Part shown: positions 43,911-53,509 of the stretch, one piece after another
Layout of the letters: each line of letters opens with the position of its first letter
Numbering within the stretch: position 1 is the stretch's first letter
Made by a program: the position numbers and the translations under genes
From: Chitinophagaceae bacterium
GTDB lineage: Bacteria; Bacteroidota; Bacteroidia; Chitinophagales; Chitinophagaceae
Direction: 5' to 3'
Assembly (NCBI GenBank): GCA_027489035.1
Contig: JAIYAN010000015.1
Location: forward strand, 186,001-250,000
Length of the DNA stretch: 64,000 nt
The notes under the pieces: generated by a model
What the model saw: only the letters and a program-made list of their open reading frames with translations
Database searches by the model: none
What the model was told of the DNA's origin: nothing

Positions 43911-45581
43911 ATGTCTGAATTAAAATACGACTTTGAAAAATACAAAACCCCAACGGGTACCACTTTAAATTGTAAAGGCTGGGTTCAAGAAGCAGCATTA
44001 AGAATGTTGTTGAATAACTTAGATCCTAATGTAGCCGAGCGCCCCGAAGAATTGATTGTTTATGGAGGAAGAGGAAAAGCAGCACGTAATATTGAATCGC
44101 TTGATTTAATTATAAAAGGTCTCAAAGATTTAGAAGAAGATGAAACCTTATTGATTCAAAGTGGAAAACCAGTTGGCATATTAAAAACACATAAAGATTC
44201 TCCAAGGGTTTTAATCAGTAACTCTCAGCTTGTACCCAATTGGGCAAATTGGAAACATTTCGATGAGCTGGAGAAAAAAGGATTGATGATGTACGGACAA
44301 ATGACGGCTGGAAGTTGGATTTATATCGGCAGCCAAGGAATTGTACAAGGTACATATGAAACCTATGGTTCGGCAGCTACAAAACATTTTGGCGGTTCAT
44401 TGAAAGGGACGCTAAATGTAACTGCAGGTTTGGGTGGAATGGGTGGCGCTCAACCTTTGGCCATTACGATGAATGAAGGGGTTGCACTTGTTGCAGAAGT
44501 AGAGGAATGGCGCATAGACAAAAGATTAGAAACGAAATATCTTGATGAGAAATACTTAAATATTGATGAAGCCATTGATAAAGCACTTCAATATAAAACG
44601 GAAGGAAAAGCAATAAGCATCGGTGTTTTGTGTAATGCCGTAAATCTTTTGCAGCGATTGATTGAGCGAAATATTGTGCCAGATACCTTAACCGACCAAA
44701 CCAGTGCACACGATCCATTGATTGGCTATATTCCACATCATTTAACCAATGAAGAAGCCAATGCACTTAGAACTGAAAATCCTGATGAATACATTAGACT
44801 CAGTTATGTGAGCATGCGTAAGCATGTAGAATTGATGATTGAGTTGCAATCGATGGGTGCGGTTACTTTTGATTATGGAAACAACATCAGAGCCAGAGCA
44901 AAAGAACAAGGTCTTGAAAATGCATTTGATTTCCCTGGCTTTGTGCCGGCCTATATACGACCATTATTTTGCGAAGGTAAAGGTCCGTTTAGATGGGCTG
45001 CATTAAGCGGTGATCCTGAAGATATTCGCGTAACGGATGAATTAATGATGGAATTATTTCCCGAAAATTCAGGTATGATTCGTTGGATGAAAATGGCAAA
45101 AGAAAAAATTGCCTTCCAAGGATTGCCTGCACGTATTTGTTGGATTGGCCAGGGTGAAAGAGAAAAAGCAGGTTTGGCTTTTAATGAATTGGTCAGAACG
45201 GGTAAAGTAAAAGCACCAATTGTAATTGGTCGCGATCATTTAGATACAGGATCTGTTGCTAGTCCGAACCGTGAAACAGAAGCAATGTTAGATGGTTCTG
45301 ATGCAGTAGCAGATTGGCCAATATTAAATGCTTTGGTAAATACAGCTGGCGGCGCAAGTTGGGTTTCGTTGCATCATGGCGGTGGCGTTGGAATGGGTTA
45401 CAGCATTCACTCCGGAATGGTTATCGTGGCAGATGGTACCGACAATGCAAAAGCAAGATTGAGCCGAGTGTTAAGAAACGATCCAGGAATGGGTGTTATC
45501 CGTCATGCAGATGCAGGTTACGAACTTGCGCAAAAAACAGCAGATGCACATCATTTAGATATTAAAAAGAGGTTGGGATAG
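43911..45581 (+). CDS. hutU: Urocanate hydratase
   Basis: A 556-residue NAD+-dependent urocanase that converts urocanate to 4-imidazolone-5-propionate, the second step of histidine degradation. Family motifs: [10 protein letters not shown] near 51-60, [12 protein letters not shown] near 177-188 (NAD-binding Rossmann part), [34 protein letters not shown], and the C-terminal [19 protein letters not shown]. Full length. Its ATG is 10 bp after the hutH stop, so it is the second gene of a hutHU operon. Downstream there are only repeats. Confidence 0.97.
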   Translation: MSELKYDFEKYKTPTGTTLNCKGWVQEAALRMLLNNLDPNVAERPEELIVYGGRGKAARNIESLDLIIKGLKDLEEDETLLIQSGKPVGILKTHKDSPRVLISNSQLVPNWANWKHFDELEKKGLMMYGQMTAGSWIYIGSQGIVQGTYETYGSAATKHFGGSLKGTLNVTAGLGGMGGAQPLAITMNEGVALVAEVEEWRIDKRLETKYLDEKYLNIDEAIDKALQYKTEGKAISIGVLCNAVNLLQRLIERNIVPDTLTDQTSAHDPLIGYIPHHLTNEEANALRTENPDEYIRLSYVSMRKHVELMIELQSMGAVTFDYGNNIRARAKEQGLENAFDFPGFVPAYIRPLFCEGKGPFRWAALSGDPEDIRVTDELMMELFPENSGMIRWMKMAKEKIAFQGLPARICWIGQGEREKAGLAFNELVRTGKVKAPIVIGRDHLDTGSVASPNRETEAMLDGSDAVADWPILNALVNTAGGASWVSLHHGGGVGMGYSIHSGMVIVADGTDNAKARLSRVLRNDPGMGVIRHADAGYELAQKTADAHHLDIKKRLG

Positions 45582-45872
45582 GAGGAAGGTTTAAGTCGCT
45601 TCGCGGGTTTAAAACGTTTAAGAGGTTTGAGACGTTTTAGAAGTTCAAAAGGTTCAATGAGTTCAAAAGGTTCAAAACGTTAGAAGCATTTTCCATTTAT
45701 TAACAACTTTGTTCTATTCAAAAACTTTGTGTCTTTGGACCTTCGTGCCTTCGTGGCAAGAAAAACAAGGTTTAAATCGCTTCGCTAGTTTAATTGTTTA
45801 ATGGTTTAAAGGTTGAAGTATGTTCCAACTAACGCCAAACACCAAACGCCAAACGCAAAACAAAATTAAAAA
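45582..45872. repeat. Composite repeat spacer after hutU
   Basis: Contains GGTTTAA units with GTCGCTTCGCGGG and ATCGCTTCGCTAG cores (45588-45620, 45769-45812), AAGTTCAAAAGGTTCAATGAGTTC units (45640-45682), a TTTGTGTCTTTGGACCTTCG / TGCCTTCGTGGCAAG phrase (45727-45762) and CCAAACACCAAACGCCAAACG units (45836-45858). It is nearly the reverse complement in content of the block before hutH. No gene. Confidence 0.8.
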
Positions 45873-45906
45873 TAGCCCACGATTTTAAAACCGTAGGCTA
45901 TTTTAT
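45873..45906 (-). terminator. CCCACG-type palindrome acting as likely terminator
   Basis: TAGCCCACGATTTTAAAACC then GTAGGCTA forms a near-perfect stem, flanked by AAAAA on the left and TTTTATT on the right, 17 bp past the stop of the minus-strand outer-membrane protein gene. It is a member of the CCCACGG repeat family. Confidence 0.6.
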
Positions 45907-45922
45907 TAAGAATAATCCAACA

Positions 45923-46627
45923 TTAAAACTCAACCCCTACACCCAAATTCACATCAACAACACTCATACGTTGATGTATAATAGTGTTGATTTTGCTTCC
46001 TCCTGTAGTAATGTCGAAGTTCCATTTTGGTTTCATGTAACTGTAATCGATATTAGTAAATACATTGAAGTTTTTTGCAAATCGATATCTAAAATCTGTG
46101 CCCAATTGCCAAGCAAAAGCATCCGACCATTTATCAGGTGTAGATAAGGTTACTCCTGATATGTCTTCCAGACTAAATTTTAAAACGGGTGCATTTGCAC
46201 GTGAATATCCCACTAGGCCTTTTACATCCATATAAAAATTGTCGGCAAGTTCAATAGTTCCCATTGGGCCAGCAAGAATACCAAAATACTGCCAATGATC
46301 AGTTGAAGATGGGGTTACTGAGATAGGTAAGTATCTTTTTGCAGCTTCTTCATTAACGCCGAAATTAGAAAATTGCACTTTGCTTGCTATGCCAAAATTA
46401 TTTGTGATGCGATAGCTTCCCTGTAGGTTGATGTTAAATCCAGTTTTAGCAAATCCAGGGTCTTGAAATTTGTTGTAGTCTGTTGAGTTAAAAAATGCAA
46501 CCGGAAATGCAAATCCAGTTGATAAGCCAATGTTGAACTTGTTAGTTTCCATTTTAGATGTGCTCTGACTGTATGTTGCAGATATCATCAATAGCATTAA
46601 AGTTGTAATAAACAGTTGTTTTTTCAT
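45923..46627 (-). CDS. Outer-membrane beta-barrel protein
   Basis: A 234-residue protein with a signal peptide (MKKQLFITTLMLLMISATYSQ). Alternating strands typical of small eight-stranded barrels follow: FNIGLSTGFAFPVAFF, FNINLQGSYRITNNFGIASKVQFSNFG, YFGILAGPMGTIEL, FYMDVKGLVGYSRA, FAWQLGTDFRYRF, FNVFTNIDYSYMKPKW. It ends in the short aromatic C-terminal strand VVDVNLGVGVEF, as expected for BAM-dependent barrels (outer_membrane_beta-barrel/OmpW-like class). Specific function is unknown. It is a single minus-strand gene ending at a CCCACG-type hairpin. Confidence 0.8.
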   Translation of the reverse strand: MKKQLFITTLMLLMISATYSQSTSKMETNKFNIGLSTGFAFPVAFFNSTDYNKFQDPGFAKTGFNINLQGSYRITNNFGIASKVQFSNFGVNEEAAKRYLPISVTPSSTDHWQYFGILAGPMGTIELADNFYMDVKGLVGYSRANAPVLKFSLEDISGVTLSTPDKWSDAFAWQLGTDFRYRFAKNFNVFTNIDYSYMKPKWNFDITTGGSKINTIIHQRMSVVDVNLGVGVEF

Positions 46628-46898
46628 GTTAATAATTTTAAGTTAAATAATTAATTACTCCGTAAAAATAGAATGGATTATATCCGTATTATATGATTAT
46701 AGTTGAAACGAATTTGATTCAAATCATTACTTTCAGCAGCATATAAATGAATTTCATAACTCTATAGGAGCGACATGTTTTTTGTTTTTTTAATTTCAAA
46801 TATTTCTAAAATCATGATATAGATTACCTAATAGTCTTCGCAAATCATGTTTTAAAAATTATATTTCCCTCATTTTTATTTTCATAAAATCATCCCTT

Positions 46899-47279
46899 AT
46901 GAATGTAGTGTTTGAAAATCTTAGTTTGAAGAAATGTAATCAATTGCTTTCTAATGTTGAGTTTTATGAAAAGCAAATCGAAGCATTAGAAATGATGTTG
47001 AACGATGTGATAGTAAGGTTCACCAATAAAATTAGTTTTGATAAAAAAGCTTGGTTCACAAAGCTATTTGACGATAAAAAGGAATCATTAAAAATAATTA
47101 AGTTTAAATTAGAAAATGCTAGAATAGAAATCAATCATTCTGTATCAATAGATTTAGATCAAGGAGAAATGGAATCGTATGAACAAATAAAAAAAATGAG
47201 TAATGAAGTTTATAATCTTGAAAAAGAAATCAATGAATTGAGTAAGTCGCTTAAACTTTTTTTAATTGATATCTTGTAA
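46899..47279 (+). CDS. Uncharacterised helical/coiled-coil protein
   Basis: A 126-residue protein, almost entirely helical, with heptad-like stretches such as FYEKQIEALEMMLNDVIVRF and NEVYNLEKEINELSKSLKLFL. No cysteine-rich, signal or membrane features; probably cytoplasmic. No family recognised. ATG at 46899 after a 270-bp AT-rich spacer; about 160 bp before the P-type ATPase gene. The reading frame looks genuine because it stays open through lysine- and glutamate-rich codons at typical codon usage, but there is no independent support. Confidence 0.45.
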   Translation: MNVVFENLSLKKCNQLLSNVEFYEKQIEALEMMLNDVIVRFTNKISFDKKAWFTKLFDDKKESLKIIKFKLENARIEINHSVSIDLDQGEMESYEQIKKMSNEVYNLEKEINELSKSLKLFLIDIL

Positions 47280-47441
47280 TTGTAACATCTCCGAATTTCC
47301 GCTCTTTTAACTATCAAATTATTTAATATTACTTTTCATTTTTCTTAAATTTTGTTACTTAATAACATTTAGCTGAAAATAAGTTGTCTGTAAACTTTAT
47401 CTTTATTCCATATAGTATTGAATTTTTAATTTTTTGAATAC

Positions 47442-49943
47442 ATGCAAATACCCGAACAGTTTTCCGGATTAAATGATAATGAGGTTTTAGAAAACAGGTC
47501 AGCTTTTGGCAACAATGATTTGGAAGTAAAAGAAGACCGCGTTTTTTGGAACGTGCTACGCGAAGTGGTTTCGGAACCAATGTTTATTTTGTTGGTTGCT
47601 TCATGTATTATTTATTTCTCGCTCAATCAAATTAAAGAGGGTTTTATCATGTTGGGCTCAATTTTAATTGTTTCTGGCATTTCAATCTTTCAAGAATATC
47701 GAAGCAGAAACGCCATATTGTCCCTTAAAAAAATATCCGCTCCGCATGTAAAAGTTTTGAGAAATGGAAAACTCATTTCCATTCAAACAGCTGAAATTGT
47801 TGTTAATGATATCGTTTATGTTGAAGAAGGCGATGTGATTCCTGCAGATGGTAGAGTGATTTTCTCTAATGACTTTTCAATTAATGAATCAATTTTAACT
47901 GGAGAATCTTTTCCTGTTGAAAAAAATAAAACCAATCATCCCGAAGTATTCAGAGGTACGTTAGTCGTTTCAGGAAGTACCTATATTTCTACCGAAGCAG
48001 TAGGATTGGCAACGATGTTTGGTAAAATTGGACTTTCATTGCAGCATGTTGAAGTGGAAAAAACGCCATTGCAAAAGCAAATAAAATCATTTGTGCAGTA
48101 TATGGTTTGGGTTGGCGGCATTGCTTTTTTGGTTATTGTAGGGGTCAATTATTTAAAATCCGGTGATTTAATACAATCCATTTTACAAGGACTTACTTTG
48201 GCCATGAGCATTTTACCAGAAGAAATTCCTGTTGCGTTTAGTACGTTTCAAGCCCTTGGTGCTTTTAGATTATTGCGCAACAATCACATCATTGTAAAAC
48301 AACCACAATATGTAGAAACATTGGGTTCTGCTACTGTTATTTGTGCGGATAAAACCGGAACTATTACACAAAATAAAATGCGCCTCGATTATGTGTACTC
48401 ATTTAAAAAAAATCAATCTACTGATATTGTAAATGAAGGAATAAAAGAAAATGAAGTGCTCACTTATGGCATGTGGAGCAGTGAAATCAATCCTTTTGAT
48501 CCAATGGAAATTGCGATTCATGAATTGTACAGACAATCAACATCGAATAATGATAGACAACTGTATAAACAAGTTCACGAATATCCTCTTGGTGGAAAGC
48601 CACCTATGATGACGCATATTTTTTCTTCTCCATCCAATGAGATAATCATTGCCATGAAAGGCGGTCCAGAAGCTTTGTTATCTCAAAGTACCTTAACAGA
48701 GTCTGAAAAAGAATTGGTGCGCAAACAAGTGCATCAATATGCTTCAATGGGGCTGAGGGTTTTAGGCGTTGGCAAAAGCAATTGGAAAGAAAGCAAATGG
48801 CCAACAAATCAACAAGAATTTACCATAGATTTTTTGGGCTTGATGGCTTTTCAAGATCCACCAAAAGATAACATTACTCAAACATTACAAACTTTTTACA
48901 AAGCAGGAATTGATGTAAAAATGATAACGGGTGATTATCCCGAAACAGCAATGGCTATTGCAAATCAGATTTCATTTGCACATGAAAACGAAGTGTTGAC
49001 TGGTGATGAAGTGCTTGAAATGGATATGCCAACGCTTCGCTCAAAAGTAAAAACAATAACCATGTTTGCACGCATGTTTCCTGATGCAAAACTTAAGGTA
49101 ATTCAAGCACTTAAAGAAAATGGGGAAGTAGTTGCCATGACAGGGGATGGGGTAAATGATGGTCCTGCGCTTAAAGCCGCGCACATTGGAATTGCGATGG
49201 GAAAGCGAGGTAGCGAATTGGCAAAAGCAACAGCAGCTTTAATCTTAACGGATGACGATTTATGGAACATGACAGATGCCGTTGCTATGGGCAGAAAAAT
49301 TTACGATAACCTTAAAAAAGCCATTCAGTATATCGTTTCTATTCATATTCCCATATTCTTAATTGTAGCGTTGCCTTTGTTTTTTAAATGGGATTTCACT
49401 ACAATATTTACACCCATACACGTTATCTTTTTAGAATTGATTATGGGTCCAACTTGCTCTATAGTGTATGAAAACGAACCCATCGAACCAGGAACCATGC
49501 TTCGAAAACCACTGAAATCAACCGCTACATTTTTATCGTTCCGCCAATTGATTATGAGCATTGCACAAGGTTTATTTATAACTGCTGGATGCTTGGGAAT
49601 TGGTTATTATTTCATGAACACAGATGCCACTAATGAAACGATTCGTACGGTGATATTTATAACCTTACTATTTAGCAATATCTTTTTAACATTGTTTAAT
49701 CGTTCAACAACCCAATCTATAATTCATACCATTCGATATAAAAATCGATTGGTTCCTTTTGTATTGATTATAAGCTTGGCGTTTATTTTAATTGTAACCA
49801 AATTTTCATTTGCCCATTCTATTTTTTATTTAACCGATTTAAATTTAATTCAATGGATTTTATGTATTGCGGTTGCATTCGTTTCTACCAGCTGGGTTGA
49901 AATACATCGATTTTTTTTAAGACGAAAATTAAGAAGTCGATAA
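47442..49943 (+). CDS. Cation-translocating P-type ATPase (P2-like)
   Basis: An 833-residue P-type ATPase. Actuator motif TGES at 153-156; phosphorylated Asp303 in CADKTGTITQ; nucleotide-domain KGGPEALL; hinge TGDGVNDGPALKAAHIGIAMG. Membrane helix 4 carries ILPEEIPV (259-263), resembling the PEGLP site of Ca2+/cation (P2) pumps but with Glu, a form seen in less studied bacterial pumps. It has no N-terminal heavy-metal CxxC domain, so it is not a Cu/Zn/Cd exporter. C-terminal helices six in number end in IHRFFLRRKLRSR. Substrate is uncertain (Ca2+, Mg2+ or Mn2+ possible). The ABC ATPase gene starts 37 bp downstream, suggesting they may be co-expressed. Confidence 0.88.
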   Translation: MQIPEQFSGLNDNEVLENRSAFGNNDLEVKEDRVFWNVLREVVSEPMFILLVASCIIYFSLNQIKEGFIMLGSILIVSGISIFQEYRSRNAILSLKKISAPHVKVLRNGKLISIQTAEIVVNDIVYVEEGDVIPADGRVIFSNDFSINESILTGESFPVEKNKTNHPEVFRGTLVVSGSTYISTEAVGLATMFGKIGLSLQHVEVEKTPLQKQIKSFVQYMVWVGGIAFLVIVGVNYLKSGDLIQSILQGLTLAMSILPEEIPVAFSTFQALGAFRLLRNNHIIVKQPQYVETLGSATVICADKTGTITQNKMRLDYVYSFKKNQSTDIVNEGIKENEVLTYGMWSSEINPFDPMEIAIHELYRQSTSNNDRQLYKQVHEYPLGGKPPMMTHIFSSPSNEIIIAMKGGPEALLSQSTLTESEKELVRKQVHQYASMGLRVLGVGKSNWKESKWPTNQQEFTIDFLGLMAFQDPPKDNITQTLQTFYKAGIDVKMITGDYPETAMAIANQISFAHENEVLTGDEVLEMDMPTLRSKVKTITMFARMFPDAKLKVIQALKENGEVVAMTGDGVNDGPALKAAHIGIAMGKRGSELAKATAALILTDDDLWNMTDAVAMGRKIYDNLKKAIQYIVSIHIPIFLIVALPLFFKWDFTTIFTPIHVIFLELIMGPTCSIVYENEPIEPGTMLRKPLKSTATFLSFRQLIMSIAQGLFITAGCLGIGYYFMNTDATNETIRTVIFITLLFSNIFLTLFNRSTTQSIIHTIRYKNRLVPFVLIISLAFILIVTKFSFAHSIFYLTDLNLIQWILCIAVAFVSTSWVEIHRFFLRRKLRSR

Positions 49944-49968
49944 ACAGCTAACCCTTTTTATATTGTCC

Positions 49969-49976
49969 TATTTTTG
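49969..49976 (+). promoter_or_regulatory. Candidate -7 box TATTTTTG just before the ABC ATPase ATG
   Basis: Exact TAnnTTTG match ending 4 nt before the ATG at 49981, the same close arrangement as at yraN; no TTG at -33. Confidence 0.35.
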
Positions 49977-49980
49977 TTAA

Positions 49981-50979
49981 ATGGAAATAAACGATGAGTT
50001 TCTAAAAATAGATGCGATATCCAAAACAATAAATGGTTCTTTGGCGGTTGATGATGTTAGTATTTCGTTTTCAACACAAAAAAAAATAGCCATAGTTGGA
50101 GAAACGGGCTCGGGTAAGTCGACGCTTTTAAAATTAATCGGCGGATTAGAACAACTTGATAATGGCTCAATTTGGTATAATCAAATAAAAGTTAAGGGAG
50201 CACTAGAGCAGCTAATTCCTGGACATCCAAAAATTGCCTATTTAAGTCAGCATTTCGAGTTGCCCAACAACTATCAAGTATTCGATGTTTTAGATTTTAT
50301 CAATCAATTATCAGAAGAAGAAAAAGAAAGGCTTTATGATATTTGTGGCATTAGGCCATTTTTACAAAGATGGACAGATGAGCTTTCGGGAGGGGAGCGT
50401 CAACGTGTGGCTTTGGTGAAAACTTTATTAACTGCACCTGAAATGCTTTTGCTAGATGAGCCATTTTCGAATTTGGATTTACACAGCAAACAAAAAATGA
50501 CGGAGTTGATAAATTCAATTTCAAATGATTTGAATGTTCGTATAATAATGGTATCTCATGATGCTTCGGATGTTTTGGCTTGGGCTGAAGAAATTTACAT
50601 ATTCAAAAATGGAAAAATCATCCAATATGGTACACCCGAATTTCTATATCATTATCCAATCAACGAATACTGTGCAAATTTGTTAGGCGATTGTTTGTTT
50701 GTTGAGAATGGTTCTCCAATATTTAAATCAACAATTCTTGATACGCAGAACAATAAAAAAATATTACTTCGACCTTCTTATTTATCTCTTGCAGAAACCA
50801 ATCGAGAAAATACAATTTTAGGTACAATAACAAAGATTGTATTTAAAGGAACTTATAGTGTAATACATGTATTGTATGATGGTATTACGTTTCATGTCAT
50901 GTGCAATGAATCACATACGCATTTTCTTGGAAAAGAAATCGCATTTTATTTCAACAGAGAAAATGTATGCTATATCTAA
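49981..50979 (+). CDS. ABC transporter ATP-binding protein (CysA/FbpC-like)
   Basis: A 332-residue ABC ATPase. Walker A GETGSGKST (~39-47), Q-loop in LSQHFELPN, signature LSGGERQRV (~137-145), Walker B MLLLDEPFSNLD, and H-switch in MVSHDASDV. The C-terminal ~100 residues (ILLRPSYLSLAE..., VFKGTYSVIHVLYDG, FNRENVCYI) look like a TOBE-type regulatory domain, as in sulfate, iron and polyamine importers (CysA/FbpC/PotA). No permease or binding protein gene is adjacent, so the partner and substrate are unknown. It lies 37 bp after the P-type ATPase stop. Confidence 0.88.
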   Translation: MEINDEFLKIDAISKTINGSLAVDDVSISFSTQKKIAIVGETGSGKSTLLKLIGGLEQLDNGSIWYNQIKVKGALEQLIPGHPKIAYLSQHFELPNNYQVFDVLDFINQLSEEEKERLYDICGIRPFLQRWTDELSGGERQRVALVKTLLTAPEMLLLDEPFSNLDLHSKQKMTELINSISNDLNVRIIMVSHDASDVLAWAEEIYIFKNGKIIQYGTPEFLYHYPINEYCANLLGDCLFVENGSPIFKSTILDTQNNKKILLRPSYLSLAETNRENTILGTITKIVFKGTYSVIHVLYDGITFHVMCNESHTHFLGKEIAFYFNRENVCYI

Positions 50980-51447
50980 TATGCATTATGACTTATGTTG
51001 ATTATGATCACAATTAATGTACATATAGAAATTGTACTACGTGCATTTACGTAGTTGAAAATGTTTTTCTACTTAATTTAAAAAATAGTTGACTTCCTAC
51101 ATAATAAAGCTTTCGAAACTTCGTATTATAGATGTGCAAAGCACAAAAGTTCGTTTTTATCCGTACCCAAACCTTATCCATTTTATCCATTGAAAAGATC
51201 TATGGTTTCCAAATCCTAGTGAAATTAAACATGTAAACACAAACTGGAACCATATCAAAAAAGCCTCGAATTATTCGGGGCTTTTTTCTTCTTTCTCATT
51301 CTGTTTCTCGCACTGATTAATTCAAACTTATTTTTTTAGGAAGCAATAAATACGATTTTGCAAATTGAATATCTTTTTTGTCAAAAAAATATCAGACTTC
51401 ACAATATTTTTTTCTACGATTCGTTTTAATAAAAAAATCCTAATGGT
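50980..51447 (+). other. 468-bp spacer with structured, terminator-ended segment
   Basis: No protein gene seen. Features: a 7-bp stem ACTACGT-GCATTT-ACGTAGT (51036-51055); the motif TTCGTTTTTATCCGTACCC (51150-51168) shared with 54074-54091; a long-range pair ATGGTTTCC/GGAACCAT (51202-51210 and 51246-51253); and a strong terminator at 51257-51288. The 160 bp after the terminator is AT-rich and must carry the promoter of the lipoprotein gene. The segment may be the 3' UTR of the ABC gene or a separate small RNA. Confidence 0.5.
51257..51288 (+). terminator. Rho-independent terminator
   Basis: AAAAAAGCCTCGA - ATTAT - TCGGGGCTTTTTT, one G-U pair, flanked by A- and T-runs. Located 278 bp after the ABC gene stop, so it ends either a long 3' UTR or a small RNA. 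Confidence 0.88.
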
Positions 51448-52056
51448 ATGAAAAATGTATTAAATGCAATTGTTGGTTTAGTTTTATTGACTGTTCTAAA
51501 CAGTTCTTGTTCTAAGTTAGGCTGTGTTTATAAACCAGATCCTGCTAAGGCTTCAAAAGTATCGAACAGTTCTTCATTTGTAAAATTAAAAAATGGAAGA
51601 ACGGTTTATTACAACAAGTTAGAAATCATTAAAGGTGTTTTCACTGCGCCGCATTTATTAGCAAATGAAAGCATAAAAATAAAGCCAAGCGAAATTGAGG
51701 CTTATCAAATCGAAGATCATTATGCTGTCACTCAAAAATTTATTATGAATGGACATAAAAGTTTTGTAGCGGTTGATGCACTTCCTGGATTTGCGAAAAG
51801 AGTTGTAAAAGGTAAGCTTAATGTGTATTGTAAGAAATATTTTAATGGAAGATTTTCAACAGATGAATTCTTTTTGCAATCAGAAAACGACTGCAGAATT
51901 TATGCATACACGCCAGAATTATTCAAAAAAATGATTGAGGATAATGAAGAAGCATTGAACTATTACCATAAAGAAACCGTTGGTGTTGACCCTTCTAAAA
52001 AAATTACCAATACTGCCGAAATGTATAATCAATCTGCATTCATGACCAAAAACTAA
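51448..52056 (+). CDS. Uncharacterised lipoprotein
   Basis: A 202-residue lipoprotein: leader MKNVLNAIVGLVLLTVLNSSC with lipobox LNSSC followed by SKLG. The mature part has FVKLKNGRTVYYNKLEIIKGVF, IKIKPSEIEAYQIEDHYAV and KGKLNVYCKKYFNG, a beta-rich segment found in uncharacterised Bacteroidetes envelope proteins; the second half is helical (LFKKMIEDNEEALNYYHKET). No function is recognised. It is monocistronic, preceded by a terminator at 51257-51288 and followed by its own at about 52092. Confidence 0.7.
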   Translation: MKNVLNAIVGLVLLTVLNSSCSKLGCVYKPDPAKASKVSNSSSFVKLKNGRTVYYNKLEIIKGVFTAPHLLANESIKIKPSEIEAYQIEDHYAVTQKFIMNGHKSFVAVDALPGFAKRVVKGKLNVYCKKYFNGRFSTDEFFLQSENDCRIYAYTPELFKKMIEDNEEALNYYHKETVGVDPSKKITNTAEMYNQSAFMTKN

Positions 52057-52091
52057 TTTAAAATAGTGTGTTTTTCTTAATTGTTGCATAA

Positions 52092-52124
52092 GCCCCAAAC
52101 TGATATTAAGTTTTGGGGTTTTGT
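52092..52124 (+). terminator. Terminator after the lipoprotein gene
   Basis: CCCCAAA ... TTTGGGG stem with an 11-12 nt loop, followed by TTTTG/TTTTT, about 35 bp past the stop. Confidence 0.7.
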
Positions 52125-52219
52125 GTTTTTAGTAAAAATTGAAAATATTGGTATAGTGTACTAACCATAATCATAATTATGCAATTGAATTGACTTTAGT
52201 TTTATGGTTAAAACAAACG

Positions 52220-53368
52220 ATGATTAATTCATTACATAAAAAACCAAATTTGTTTTTTTTGATGAGTGTTTTTTGTTTTTTGACCTTCTCTTTAAAAACT
52301 TTTTCAAAATCTATTCCAGATCAACAAATACATAAACTTTTTCGCAATTCTTCTAGTTTAAGTTTTAAATCGCCTAATTCCGATTCCAATTATTTTCAAA
52401 AAATGGTAATTAAATTACAACAAGTAAAGTGGTATTATTTAAAAATTAAAGCAGAAAAAAACTGGACAAATATTCCCACAATTAAAAATAAACTTCAAGT
52501 AGGAGATAGTTTAATCTCAATTATTCATATAAAAAACAATCTTAAAAAATCAGGAGATTATGCTGGGTTAGATAGGAGTTTTTATTTTAATGAAGATTTA
52601 AAACTTGCGATTATACATTTCCAAAAAAGGATGGGAATGGATCAAAATGGCATTATAAACAATGCATTGATTTTGCGAATAAACAAAAATGTTGATTATG
52701 TATTAAAGCAAATTGAAGCTAGTATAAAAACGATTTCTGATTTGACAGAAATAGATGTGCGTGATTTCATTTACGTTAATATTCCGGATTTTCATTTGCA
52801 GGTGTATAAAAACAATATACCTCAAATTGAGATGAAAGTAATTGTTGGAAAATTTAAAAATAAAACCCCAACATTTAATACAACGCTAAATGCTGTAGTT
52901 GTTTGTCCTTATTGGAACGTGCCAAAAAGTATAGAACAAAAAGAGATTTTGCCTTTATTGAGAAAGAATCACAATTATTTAGAAAAACACAACATGGAAT
53001 GGAGCAATGGGATAATACGGCAACGTCCTGGTCCTACAAATTCTTTAGGTCGAATTAAGTTTATAATCCCCAATCGTTATTCCGTTTTTTTGCATGATAC
53101 ACCTATTAAAAGTTTGTTTGAAAAAAGAGTACGCATGTTTAGTCATGGTTGCATTAGATTAAATGACGCAAAAAAGTTAGCATTATATGTATTGCAACAA
53201 GAAAAAAACTGGGATAGTTTAAGATTAGAAAATGCAATAAATGAGAACAAAGAAAAAAAGGTAAAATTAAGTACGCCAATACCTGTATATGTTAGCTATT
53301 TAACTGCATGGGTAGACGAAAATGGGATCTTGCAATTGCGTGAAGATATTTATGGAAAGTATAAGTAA
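52220..53368 (+). CDS. L,D-transpeptidase (YkuD family) with peptidoglycan-binding domain
   Basis: About 382 residues from the ATG at 52220 (the track begins at a TTG ten codons upstream). An N-terminal hydrophobic signal/anchor (NLFFLMSVFCFLTFSLKTFSK) is followed by a PG_binding-type helical domain (FNEDLKLAIIHFQKRMGMD, ~115-140). The YkuD catalytic domain starts near YVNIPDFHLQVYKNN and ends with the active-site HDTPIKSLFEKRVRMFSHGC followed by IRLND (catalytic Cys in HGC). It resembles YcbB/LdtD-type enzymes that form 3-3 cross-links in peptidoglycan in the periplasm. Full-length catalytic part. Single gene. Confidence 0.9.
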   Translation: MINSLHKKPNLFFLMSVFCFLTFSLKTFSKSIPDQQIHKLFRNSSSLSFKSPNSDSNYFQKMVIKLQQVKWYYLKIKAEKNWTNIPTIKNKLQVGDSLISIIHIKNNLKKSGDYAGLDRSFYFNEDLKLAIIHFQKRMGMDQNGIINNALILRINKNVDYVLKQIEASIKTISDLTEIDVRDFIYVNIPDFHLQVYKNNIPQIEMKVIVGKFKNKTPTFNTTLNAVVVCPYWNVPKSIEQKEILPLLRKNHNYLEKHNMEWSNGIIRQRPGPTNSLGRIKFIIPNRYSVFLHDTPIKSLFEKRVRMFSHGCIRLNDAKKLALYVLQQEKNWDSLRLENAINENKEKKVKLSTPIPVYVSYLTAWVDENGILQLREDIYGKYK

Positions 53369-53509
53369 AAATTAAAAAGTAAAAAGTGAAACAGATTTCA
53401 CGACGAAGAGCGTATAAAATAAAAGTATGTTCACACACACACAAGTGTGCATTTAGAATTTGAATAAATTCTATTAAAAAATAAAAAAGATTGAAAAATG
53501 TAAACTCGA

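Noticed and set aside
46628-46898. Possible RNA gene in the spacer before the coiled-coil gene
   Set aside because: No stems, terminator or tRNA-like elements found; only AT-rich DNA.
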